From: JAWPMV01 sp038527215
GTDB lineage: Bacteria > Bacteroidota > Bacteroidia > J057
Reading direction: 5' to 3'
NCBI GenBank assembly: GCA_038527215.1
Contig: JBCBGC010000214.1
Coordinates: 1-6,205, forward strand
DNA length: 6,205 nucleotides
Shown here piece by piece: positions 1 to 6,062 of this stretch. Every line of letters begins with the position of its first letter. Position 1 is the first letter of the stretch. The translations under genes were made by a program, and so were the position numbers. The notes under the pieces are model-generated. The model was given only the letters and a program-made list of their open reading frames with translations, made no database searches and was not told the origin of the DNA.

Positions 1-7
1 GAACCCT

Positions 8-30
8 CCGTAGCATCGGCTTCCAGCCGG
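8..30 (-). repeat. Inverted, diverged copy of the 30-bp repeat found at 71-100 and 118-147
   Basis: Bases 18-30 (GGCTTCCAGCCGG) are the exact reverse complement of the CCGGCTGGAAGCC core of the two direct repeats downstream. Bases 8-12 (CCGTA) also match the reverse complement of the repeat at the same spacing, with five mostly different bases between the two blocks. This looks like a partial, decayed third copy in opposite orientation. It may continue left of the window. Confidence 0.7.
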
Positions 31-42
31 TCTTAGCCTGCT

Positions 43-62
43 CCCCGGCCACTTGGCCGGGG
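43..62. repeat. GC-rich perfect hairpin (8-bp stem, 4-nt loop)
   Basis: CCCCGGCC (43-50) pairs perfectly with GGCCGGGG (55-62) around an ACTT loop. The inner CCGGCC-N4-GGCCGG core is identical to that of the clpX terminator at 188-207. Here, however, neither strand continues directly into a T-run. On the plus strand the next bases are ATGGGGG and then four T. It could be a decayed or inefficient terminator for a gene left of the window, or simply part of the repeat patch. Confidence 0.6.
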
Positions 63-70
63 ATGGGGGT

Positions 71-100
71 TTTCCCGGCTGGAAGCCAGGGTTACGGACT
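71..100 (+). repeat. Direct repeat copy 1 (30 bp)
   Basis: This block begins TTTCCCGGCTGG and ends GGTTACGGACT. It is identical over 30 bp to 118-147, and the match extends five more bases (to 105) with one mismatch. The period is 47 bp. It lies in the non-coding stretch after clpX. A plus-strand reading frame through it (from about 53) is low-complexity and Gly/Pro/Arg-rich, with no sign of being a gene. Confidence 0.9.
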
Positions 101-117
101 GCCGGCTGGCTTGCGGG

Positions 118-147
118 TTTCCCGGCTGGAAGCCAGGGTTACGGACT
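118..147 (+). repeat. Direct repeat copy 2 (30 bp)
   Basis: Exact copy of 71-100. Both copies follow a short G-run (GGG then T), which hints that the repeated unit begins slightly upstream with an indel in the T-tract. Copy 2 ends 33 bp before the A-run of the clpX terminator. This is probably a member of a dispersed intergenic repeat family, but that cannot be confirmed from one locus. Confidence 0.9.
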
Positions 148-161
148 ACCGGACGGGCAGG

Positions 162-175
162 GGCTGGCAGTCCGT
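162..175 (-). repeat. Short inverted fragment of the repeat (14 bp)
   Basis: Bases 166-175 (GGCAGTCCGT) are the exact reverse complement of 94-103 (ACGGACTGCC), which spans the end of direct repeat copy 1 and its flank. The pairing extends to 162-175 against 94-107 with two mismatches. Copy 2 can pair with the AGTCCGT part only. The whole 94-175 stretch could therefore fold as a long stem in either strand. Confidence 0.6.
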
Positions 176-180
176 GCCAT

Positions 181-209
181 AAAAAAAGCCCGGCCAAATG
201 GCCGGGCTT
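181..209 (-). terminator. Rho-independent terminator of the clpP-clpX transcript
   Basis: On the minus strand a perfect GCCCGGCC/GGCCGGGC stem (arms 200-207 and 188-195) with a 4-nt ATTT loop is followed at once by seven T (181-187). Two further A-T pairs can extend the stem. It begins about 25 nt after the clpX stop codon. This is a textbook intrinsic terminator for leftward transcription. Read on the plus strand it has an A-run before the stem and no T-run after it, so it is effectively one-directional. Confidence 0.92.
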
Positions 210-233
210 CCATGTATTTCGATCTGTCAGGTC

Positions 234-1472
234 TTAGCTGGCCTGACGGAAATTTATCAAACTGGCTTCGTTGAGGGCATCACTGGCCATTTCCATCGTA
301 ATCTGGTAATGCTCCTGCTCGCTCTCTGGCATGTCAAACATGATATCCAGCATCAAAGCCTCGATGATGGACCGAAGTCCCCGTGCGCCCAGTTTCAGTT
401 CACTGGCCCGACGGACCACGGTATCCAGGACCTCATCGTCAAAACCGAGGGTCTTTCCTTCTAGCTCAAACATTTTTTTGTATTGGCGAAGGATGGAATT
501 TTTGGGTTCGGCCAGGATGCGGCGCAAGGCTCCCTCATCCAGCGGATCGAGGTAGGTAATTACCGGAAGTCGACCAATGATTTCCGGAATCAGCCCGAAT
601 GCCCGAAGGTCTACGGGCTGGATAAAACGGAAAATATTGGTTTCCTCGTCGATCTGCTTGCCGTGAGTCGTGCCAAATCCAATGGTACTTACTTCAATCC
701 GCTTGGAGATCAGGCGATCGATGCCTTCAAAGGCTCCACCGCAGATAAAGAGGATGTTGGTGGTATCAATCTGTACCAGGCTTTGCTCTGGATGCTTACG
801 ACCTCCTTTTGGCGGTACGTTGGCGACGGTGCCTTCCAGGAGCTTCAGCAAGGCTTGCTGAACCCCTTCTCCGCTCACATCACGCGTAATGGAGGGATTG
901 TCCGATTTACGGGCAATTTTGTCAATCTCATCGATGTAAACAATACCGCGCTCTGCTGCTTCCACATCATAATCAGCTTCCTGCAACAGCCGGACCAGCA
1001 CACTTTCTACATCCTCTCCAACATAGCCTGCTTCCGTCAATACGGTCGCGTCAGCAATACAGAAGGGGACATTGAGCATACGCGCAATGGTTCGGGCCAT
1101 CAAGGTCTTACCGGTTCCGGTCCGCCCTACCATCATCACATTGCTTTTTTCCAGCTCTACTCCGTCATCCAAACGGTCAGAACTGATAATGCGGCGATAG
1201 TGGTTATACACAGCCACGGAAAGCACTTTTTTGGCAGCTTCCTGTCCGATTACGTATTGATCCAGGTGCTCGGTGATTTCCCGAGGTTTAGGAACTTTGG
1301 TAATGCGGGTGGCGGGTTTTTCCTTAAACTCTTCCTCAATGATGGTCGAAGCGTGGGCCACACAATTTTCGCAAATGTGTGCTCCGCCATAACCTGCAAG
1401 GAGAATCTGAACTTCCCGTTTGGATCGGCCGCAAAATGAGCAGCTTTCGTTTCTGATCGTGGAATCACTCAT
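234..1472 (-). CDS. clpX: ClpX, ATP-dependent unfoldase subunit of the ClpXP protease
   Basis: ClpX is a cytoplasmic AAA+ hexamer that recognises tagged or damaged proteins, unfolds them with ATP and threads them into ClpP. The 412 residues cover the whole family. The N-terminal zinc-binding domain has C11, C14, C34 and C37. Walker A is GRTGTGKT (116-123), the pore-1 loop GYVG (149-152), and Walker B IVYIDEID (177-184). The pore-2 region RDVSGEGVQ begins at 197. The ClpP-docking IGF loop is at 264-266, the arginine-finger region EIIGRLP ends near 303, and the sensor-2 motif GARGLR is at 362-367. The ATG at 1472 is chosen because it sits 10 residues before the zinc domain, as in homologues. 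No Shine-Dalgarno is visible. It lies 51 bp after clpP on the same strand and ends in the strong terminator at 181-209, which indicates a clpP-clpX operon. The only mild oddity is Arg in place of the usual Pro in Walker A. Confidence 0.98.
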   Translation of the reverse strand: MSDSTIRNESCSFCGRSKREVQILLAGYGGAHICENCVAHASTIIEEEFKEKPATRITKVPKPREITEHLDQYVIGQEAAKKVLSVAVYNHYRRIISSDRLDDGVELEKSNVMMVGRTGTGKTLMARTIARMLNVPFCIADATVLTEAGYVGEDVESVLVRLLQEADYDVEAAERGIVYIDEIDKIARKSDNPSITRDVSGEGVQQALLKLLEGTVANVPPKGGRKHPEQSLVQIDTTNILFICGGAFEGIDRLISKRIEVSTIGFGTTHGKQIDEETNIFRFIQPVDLRAFGLIPEIIGRLPVITYLDPLDEGALRRILAEPKNSILRQYKKMFELEGKTLGFDDEVLDTVVRRASELKLGARGLRSIIEALMLDIMFDMPESEQEHYQITMEMASDALNEASLINFRQAS

Positions 1473-1523
1473 ATGTAGTAATTGGTGAGCCTCAGGGACC
1501 CAACGGCAAAAATTGTTCCTGCT

Positions 1524-2219
1524 TTATTCTCCGGTCAAAACCTCGTCAATCAAGCCATATTCTTTGGCTTCGGAGGCGATCATCCAATAATCGCGGTCTG
1601 AATCTGCCCAAACCTTCTCATATTCCTGGCCGGAATGCTTGGCGATGATCTCGTACAATTCTTTTTTCAGCTGCTGAATCTGCTTATGTACAATCTCGAT
1701 ATCAGAAGCTTGGCCCTGGGCTCCTCCCATAGGCTGGTGAATCATCACCCGGGAATGAGGCAGTCCGGATCTTTTTCCAGTTGTCCCTGCGCACAATAAA
1801 ACCGCTCCCATAGAAGCAGCCATGCCTGTACAAATAGTCGCTACATCAGGGCTGACCAGTTGCATGGTGTCGTAGATTCCCAGGCCTGCATACACAGAAC
1901 CTCCAGGAGAATTCAGATAAATATTGATGTCTTTTTTAGAATCTACAGATTGGAGGAAGAGCAACTGGGCGCTCACGATGTTGGCCACCTGATCGTTGAT
2001 CCCGGTGCCCAGGAAGATGATGCGGTCCATCATCAGTCGGCTAAATACATCCAGTTGCGCAATGCGTAATTCACGCTCCTCGATGATATAAGGGGTCATG
2101 GCAGAGATACCGGCCGCGCCTCCCAACTGTGAGTTGGCATGGCTGGTATAGTCGTGCAAGGTCATGCTATTGATCCCCAAATGCTTGGTAGCAAATTTCT
2201 GAAACTCCTTCTGGTCCAT
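1524..2219 (-). CDS. clpP: ClpP, proteolytic subunit of the Clp protease
   Basis: ClpP is a cytoplasmic serine peptidase (family S14) forming a double heptameric barrel that degrades proteins delivered by ClpX. The 231 residues include the full catalytic triad: Ser136 in GMAASMG, His161 in VMIHQPMGG and Asp210 in DSDRDYW. The 25 and 49 residue spacings match the E. coli enzyme. Other conserved blocks are YLNSPGGSVYAGLGIYDTMQ (101-120) and a C-terminal EAKEYGLIDEVL. The N-terminus is about 25 residues longer than in E. coli. It reads MDQKEFQKFATKHLGINSM and then TPYIIEERE, which fits the Bacteroidota type from memory of that family and supports the ATG at 2219. No Shine-Dalgarno is visible. 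It is the first gene of the probable clpP-clpX operon, transcribed from 2248-2278 and divergent from the secreted protease. Confidence 0.98.
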   Translation of the reverse strand: MDQKEFQKFATKHLGINSMTLHDYTSHANSQLGGAAGISAMTPYIIEERELRIAQLDVFSRLMMDRIIFLGTGINDQVANIVSAQLLFLQSVDSKKDINIYLNSPGGSVYAGLGIYDTMQLVSPDVATICTGMAASMGAVLLCAGTTGKRSGLPHSRVMIHQPMGGAQGQASDIEIVHKQIQQLKKELYEIIAKHSGQEYEKVWADSDRDYWMIASEAKEYGLIDEVLTGE

Positions 2220-2247
2220 ATAATCGTTACTGTCTGAAATGAAAAGG

Positions 2248-2278
2248 CAAAATTAAAGATAATTTTAGGAAGAAAAAA
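2248..2278 (-). promoter_or_regulatory. Probable Bacteroidota-type promoter of clpP-clpX
   Basis: On the minus strand, 2255-2248 reads TAATTTTG, a perfect match to the Bacteroidota -7 consensus TAnnTTTG. A T-tract at 2278-2273 supplies TTTT at a 19-bp spacing, one mismatch from the -33 TTTG box. The -7 box ends 28 bp before the clpP ATG, giving a short leader. The match is by inspection, and no transcript data support it here. Confidence 0.6.
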
Positions 2279-2321
2279 TCCTGACTATCAGCTACGAAGT
2301 AAGGCTTTTCTTTAGTCTGGT

Positions 2322-2337
2322 TAACCCTTAAAGGTTA
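2322..2337. promoter_or_regulatory. Imperfect 16-bp palindrome in the divergent region
   Basis: TAACCCTTAAAGGTTA is symmetric about its centre, with TAACC and GGTTA arms and a central TTAA; only one symmetric pair (C against A) breaks the palindrome. It lies between the clpP promoter and the protease gene, 5 bp before a second, perfect dyad. It could be an operator, but short AT-rich palindromes also occur by chance. Confidence 0.35.
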
Positions 2338-2341
2338 GATT

Positions 2342-2358
2342 TTGTGACAGGTTCACAA
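2342..2358. promoter_or_regulatory. Perfect 17-bp dyad (TTGTGA-N5-TCACAA), possible operator
   Basis: Six-base arms TTGTGA (2342-2347) and TCACAA (2353-2358) are exact reverse complements around CAGGT. The layout resembles Crp/Fnr-family sites (TGTGA-N6-TCACA) but with a 5-bp spacer rather than 6. It lies 53 bp upstream of the protease ATG. If transcription starts about 6 bp after the candidate -7 box at 2380-2387, the dyad centre falls near -43, where class II activators bind. No regulator gene is present, so its role is inferred. Confidence 0.45.
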
Positions 2359-2379
2359 CAAAAATCGTCCCCATTTGTA

Positions 2380-2387
2380 TAGATTTA
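2380..2387 (+). promoter_or_regulatory. Weak candidate -7 box for the secreted protease gene
   Basis: TAGATTTA matches TAnnTTTG at all but the last base and lies 23 bp before the ATG at 2411. No TTTG -33 box is seen at the right spacing. An alternative is 2336-2344 (TAGATTTTG, one base too long), with TTTA at 2311-2314 about 21 bp upstream. That promoter would be overlapped by the 2342-2358 dyad. The sequence does not decide between them. Confidence 0.3.
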
Positions 2388-2410
2388 CCCCGTACTATCA
2401 ACCCATTTAC

Positions 2411-5400
2411 ATGAAAGTCAGCTTTTTTGCCCTGGGCTGTTTGGGATGCTTGGGCCTTTTTTGGGTCCATTTCCCCGCTACTTTCGCCCAATCCTTTACG
2501 CAAACCCCTCCATCCTACCTGCCCGACCAACTCATCCTTAAAGTGGCTGATTCTCACCGGTCTTTTTGTGGGCCAGCCGACATTCAGATACCGGAATTAA
2601 ACGAATTATTTGGTCTTTTGGGCGTGAAGGAGATAAAAAAAATCTTTCCTACCCATCATACCGCGACTTTTAAAACCCAGTCCGGAGGGGTAGACCTGAG
2701 CCTGATCTACCAAATCAGCTATCAGAATGGAGAAGATGCCAGCGAGGCTGCCCGGCGCTTTCACAAACTGCCTTTCATCACCTACGCAGAACCGCGTTTT
2801 GTCCACCAGCTATTTTATCAACCCAATGACCCTATCTCCGATACTACCGGTGGACTCGAAGGGCCCTGGTATTTGTCTCAAATTAAAGCCCGGGAGGCCT
2901 GGGATGTGAGTAAAGGGGATAGCAGTGTGGTCATCGCCATCGTGGATTCGGGATTTGAAGGGGATCACCCTGACATGACCAAGAACTTGTTTAAAAACCT
3001 CAATGATCCACCGGACGGGGTAGACAATGATAATGACGGGTATACGGACAATTATATCGGCTGGGATCTGGCCGGAGATTCTTATTATTCTCCCATTGGA
3101 GATTTCGACCCTTTTTACGGAAGTGTCCATGGATTCCGGGTAGCAGGTTTTGTAGGAGCAGAAACAGACAATGGCATCGGCATGAGTGGCGTGAGTTTTA
3201 ATTGTTCCTATATGCCGATCAAAGTCGCTCCCGATGATTCTATCAGGGCTATTACCCATGGCTATGAGGGCATCATTTATGCCGTAGATCACGGGGCAGA
3301 TATCGTCAACTGCTCCTGGGGCAGTTCCAACTATTCCCAGTTTGGGGAAGATATCATCCAATATGCTACCGTAAACCGTCAGGCGGCGGTAATTTGTGCG
3401 GCCGGAAATGGGACCGGGTTTAACAACTTTGAGCAAGCCATCTATCCCGCAGCTTTTGCCAATGCAATATCCGTGGCCAATACAGACCGGGGAGATACCG
3501 CCTCCTATAATACCACCTACCATCATACGGTAGACCTGGCAGCCCCTGGTATCGGTATGTTGACCGTCAATGGCACGGATGATTATACCTGGGCCTTCCA
3601 GGGGACCTCGGCTTCTGCCCCGGTTGTAGCAGCGGCGGTGGGGCTGACCTTGTCCCATTATCCTCAACTGACCCCTTTCCAGGCGGCCCAGCGTATTCGG
3701 GTTACCACGGATGACATTTATGCTGTCAATGTCCCGGTTTTTCAGGATAAGCTGGGGTCGGGTCGATTAAATATGTTCAAAGCCGTATCGGCTCCGCTAA
3801 AGCCTTCCATCCGCATGCAGGACTATCTGCTGAGCGATCTGGATGGAGATGATCAGTTTATCGGCGGAGATACGGTGGTCATCAATCTTTCGGCCATCAA
3901 TTACCTCCATCCCTCCAGCGACCTCAACATAGCCATCAGTGTCCCGATCGCCCAGGCTTCCCTGATCGAAATCGTATCAGGCGGGGCCAATCCTGGCGCC
4001 GTGCCCATGATGGGAGCATTTGAAACAGGCGAATCACTGAAAATCAGATTAGCCCCCGGTCTACCTGACAACTATGAAGTAATCATAAAGGTGAGTTACC
4101 TGGACCCTGCCAACGCTTATGTGGACTTTGAATACTTCAGCTTTTTTGTCAACCGATCCTGGATCAACCTGGAAGCCAATCAGATTCATACTTCCATTAC
4201 CAGTTCCGGCAACTTTGGCTATCACGATTTCCCTTATAACCAGGAGGGTGAAGGCCTGCGTTTCCGGGATCAGTCCAATGTCTTGTTCGAAGGGGGGTTA
4301 TTGATCGGAAAAAGCATCTCTCAGGTGTCTGATAACATTCGGAATACCAATGGCCGGGATCAGGATTTTGCGGTGCAACAAGCCATTGCTTTTGTAGAAA
4401 ATCCTACCAAAGCAGATGTTGAAGCCATTTCTGTATTTCGGGACAATGTTTCGGCTAATCCGATCGGGGTAGAAATCACCCAACACATTTATGCCTTTGA
4501 GGATCAGGAGCGGGAGAATTTTGTCTTGATGGAATACAGCATCAAAAATGAATCGGCGGCTCCGCTCGCCAATCTCTACGGAGGCTTATTCGCTGACTGG
4601 GACATCCTGGCCGCCCTCGCCAATCGCAACGTGGCCAACTATGACGATACCTCTCGTCTGGTATTTGCTTATGACTTTACCGGCGTGAATCCCAACTATT
4701 ATGGGATAGGCCTGGTTTCCGATGATAATTTCTATGCGGAAGCCGGCAGAACCAATTATTTCCCTTTCACTTCCAGCGGCAAATTTGGGGCGCTGGTCAA
4801 TGCCCCCAGCCCCAGCACCGCTACCCAGGGAGCCACCACCGGAGGAACGGACATTTTTCAATTCATCTCTTCCGGCCCGATCAGCTTAGCACCTCAGGCT
4901 CAGGACACCCTGGTTTTTGCCCTGCTGGCCGGACAAAACTATACCCAGCTAGAACAAGCCCAGGAGGCTGCCAAAAATTCCTATGAATGTCGGATCCTGG
5001 CTAAAGGCCCCCTGGAAGCTTTCACCATCTCTGATGCTTTCGCCAAAGTAGGAGAAAGCGTGAGTTTTCAGGACCAAAATAGCCAGGCCAGCAGTTGGCA
5101 ATGGGATTTTGGCGATGGCTTTACCAGCGACCAGGCCAATCCTTCTCATACCTATGCCCTGGCTGGGGTGTATACGGTTACGCTAACCGTTTCTGATGGT
5201 TATTGTGAGGAAACGACTGCCCAGACGGTCTATATTGATTTTGCCACCGATTTGGAGGACTTGACGCAGCAACTCAACTGGTCGCTTTATCCCAATCCGA
5301 CCCAGGGACAACTGAGTGTACGCATGAGTGGCCACTGGACCGGGACTTTCAGCTGGCGGTTGTTGGACATGCAGGGACGCGAAATCTGGCGTGAATCTGC

Positions 5401-5521
5401 GCGCAAAGGTCAGTTGGAGGAGCAGTACCAAATTAGCTTACCTTCCCTACCGGCTGGGCTGTACCAGTTTGTGTGGCAAGGGCCTCAAGGGAAAAAAGTA
5501 CATCCTTTGATGGTGAGATAA
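2411..5521 (+). CDS. Secreted subtilisin-like (S8) serine protease with PKD domain and T9SS sorting domain
   Basis: This is a 1036-residue exported endopeptidase. A Sec signal peptide covers residues 1-26, with a hydrophobic core and likely cleavage at TFA|Q. A propeptide-like region at about 35-135 carries FITYAEPRF and is followed by PNDP. The S8 domain spans about 150-460: Asp179 in IAIVDSG, a calcium-type DNDNDG insert (205-210), His240 in VHGFRVAG, oxyanion Asn333 in AAGN and Ser400 in GTSASAP. A DLDGDDQFIGGD calcium-loop-like motif (476-487) starts a beta-rich linker. Residues 585-860 form a large uncharacterised beta-rich region containing GLFADWDI. A PKD domain follows at about 870-944 (WQWDFGDG, NPSHTY, YTVTLTVSD). 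A type A T9SS sorting domain occupies about 956-1036 (YPNPTQG, LPAGLYQF). The ATG at 2411 is preferred over an upstream TTG at 2375 because it places the signal peptide at the N-terminus. It should act on the cell surface or outside. The histidine box is unusual (GFR for the common GTH), but the triad is complete. The substrate is unknown. Confidence 0.93.
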   Translation: MKVSFFALGCLGCLGLFWVHFPATFAQSFTQTPPSYLPDQLILKVADSHRSFCGPADIQIPELNELFGLLGVKEIKKIFPTHHTATFKTQSGGVDLSLIYQISYQNGEDASEAARRFHKLPFITYAEPRFVHQLFYQPNDPISDTTGGLEGPWYLSQIKAREAWDVSKGDSSVVIAIVDSGFEGDHPDMTKNLFKNLNDPPDGVDNDNDGYTDNYIGWDLAGDSYYSPIGDFDPFYGSVHGFRVAGFVGAETDNGIGMSGVSFNCSYMPIKVAPDDSIRAITHGYEGIIYAVDHGADIVNCSWGSSNYSQFGEDIIQYATVNRQAAVICAAGNGTGFNNFEQAIYPAAFANAISVANTDRGDTASYNTTYHHTVDLAAPGIGMLTVNGTDDYTWAFQGTSASAPVVAAAVGLTLSHYPQLTPFQAAQRIRVTTDDIYAVNVPVFQDKLGSGRLNMFKAVSAPLKPSIRMQDYLLSDLDGDDQFIGGDTVVINLSAINYLHPSSDLNIAISVPIAQASLIEIVSGGANPGAVPMMGAFETGESLKIRLAPGLPDNYEVIIKVSYLDPANAYVDFEYFSFFVNRSWINLEANQIHTSITSSGNFGYHDFPYNQEGEGLRFRDQSNVLFEGGLLIGKSISQVSDNIRNTNGRDQDFAVQQAIAFVENPTKADVEAISVFRDNVSANPIGVEITQHIYAFEDQERENFVLMEYSIKNESAAPLANLYGGLFADWDILAALANRNVANYDDTSRLVFAYDFTGVNPNYYGIGLVSDDNFYAEAGRTNYFPFTSSGKFGALVNAPSPSTATQGATTGGTDIFQFISSGPISLAPQAQDTLVFALLAGQNYTQLEQAQEAAKNSYECRILAKGPLEAFTISDAFAKVGESVSFQDQNSQASSWQWDFGDGFTSDQANPSHTYALAGVYTVTLTVSDGYCEETTAQTVYIDFATDLEDLTQQLNWSLYPNPTQGQLSVRMSGHWTGTFSWRLLDMQGREIWRESARKGQLEEQYQISLPSLPAGLYQFVWQGPQGKKVHPLMVR

Positions 5522-5525
5522 GGGC

Positions 5526-5999
5526 TTAATTCCGAAGTTTCATTTTTTGTTCGGCCAGGAATTTCAGACTGGTCTGAATTTGCTTGTCGATATCTTTGAT
5601 CCGGTTGATGGTATGGATCAGGCTCCGCTTTTTGCCATCGGTAATTTTTTCAAAAATCGACCGGGCATCCTCGTCCTGCTCCAGCAATACTTCCAGACTT
5701 TCCGGTATTTTCACACCCAGGGGATTAGGGTCTGGCTCGATGCGAAAGCGAATGGGATCTCCTAAAGCCTTGCCCACCTTTTGGAGGTTTTTGGTAGAGA
5801 GGATCAGAAAAAAATCCCCATTCCCCAGATGATTTAGCCCACAGGAATAGGTGAGTTGCTCTTCCACGGTACAAAGCAAGCGGGTTTTGCGCTGATTCGG
5901 AAGCTGAGCTACTGTTTCGGCTGGAATCTGGAAATAATAGTATCCCCCTTTTCTTTTCTCCAACTGCCGCACAGTTTGTTCAAATTGGAAGACTGACAT
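5526..5999 (-). CDS. DUF1905 / YdeI-like domain protein, function uncertain
   Basis: This is a 157-residue, probably cytoplasmic protein with no signal peptide or membrane segment. Residues 3-90 resemble DUF1905, a small beta-barrel domain: a GGYYYFQIPAETVAQL strand-helix, the central GLNHLGNGDFFLILS, and then KALGDPIRFRIEPDP. Residues 98-150 (IPESLEVLLEQDEDARSIFEKI followed by a Lys/Arg-rich helix) resemble the helical YdeI/OmpD-associated segment often paired with DUF1905. The family has no firmly established biochemical role, and the link to bacteriocin protection comes from homologues. The ATG at 5999 opens the domain directly. No Shine-Dalgarno is visible, but a perfect TAnnTTTG box lies 30 bp upstream. 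The gene is convergent with the protease gene, 4 bp between stops, and downstream of the trmL-like gene. Confidence 0.75.
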   Translation of the reverse strand: MSVFQFEQTVRQLEKRKGGYYYFQIPAETVAQLPNQRKTRLLCTVEEQLTYSCGLNHLGNGDFFLILSTKNLQKVGKALGDPIRFRIEPDPNPLGVKIPESLEVLLEQDEDARSIFEKITDGKKRSLIHTINRIKDIDKQIQTSLKFLAEQKMKLRN

Positions 6000-6029
6000 G
6001 TGGTGTTCTTTGGATAGCTAACTCCCCAT

Positions 6030-6037
6030 CAAACATA
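6030..6037 (-). promoter_or_regulatory. Candidate -7 promoter box for the DUF1905 gene
   Basis: On the minus strand 6037-6030 reads TATGTTTG, a perfect TAnnTTTG match lying 30 bp before the ATG at 5999, in the 63-bp gap after the trmL-like gene. A TTTG occurs upstream, but only 9 bp away rather than about 19-21, so no proper -33 box is seen. The position suggests the gene can be transcribed independently of trmL. Confidence 0.45.
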
Positions 6038-6062
6038 TTGTTCTTTCAAAAAGAGAGCGTAT

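Noticed and set aside
1..36. End of a plus-strand gene stopping at TAG 34-36, with the 43-62 hairpin as its terminator
   Set aside because: The 11 visible residues are uninformative, the DNA is the inverted repeat copy, and the hairpin lacks an adjacent T-run.
71..147. CRISPR array
   Set aside because: There are only two 30-bp repeats with a 17-bp gap, too short for a spacer, plus inverted copies nearby and no cas genes. It is better read as an intergenic repeat.
53..274. Small plus-strand gene through the repeat patch
   Set aside because: The frame merely translates the repeats and the clpX terminator, giving low-complexity Gly/Pro/Arg sequence, and overlaps the clpX end.
483..1439. Long plus-strand frame (318 residues) opposite clpX
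   Set aside because: It is antisense to the strongly conserved ClpX motifs and encodes no recognisable domain.
2375..2410. TTG start adding 12 residues to the protease
   Set aside because: It would place polar residues before the signal peptide and overlap the candidate -7 box. The ATG at 2411 gives a standard Sec signal.
2411..2490. Lipoprotein signal on the protease
   Set aside because: Cysteines at 10 and 13 lie in the hydrophobic core, but the residues before them do not fit a lipobox. The T9SS sorting domain and the TFA|Q site fit a secreted protein better.
2810..3667. Long minus-strand frame (285 residues) opposite the S8 catalytic domain
   Set aside because: The plus strand carries an intact protease triad in order. 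The antisense product is rich in Gly/Ile/Arg and unlike any family I know.
5532..5554. CCGAA/TTCGG stem as terminator between the convergent genes
   Set aside because: The stem is only 5 bp with a 13-nt loop. The T-run is inside the loop, not after the stem, and it lies within the DUF1905 coding sequence.
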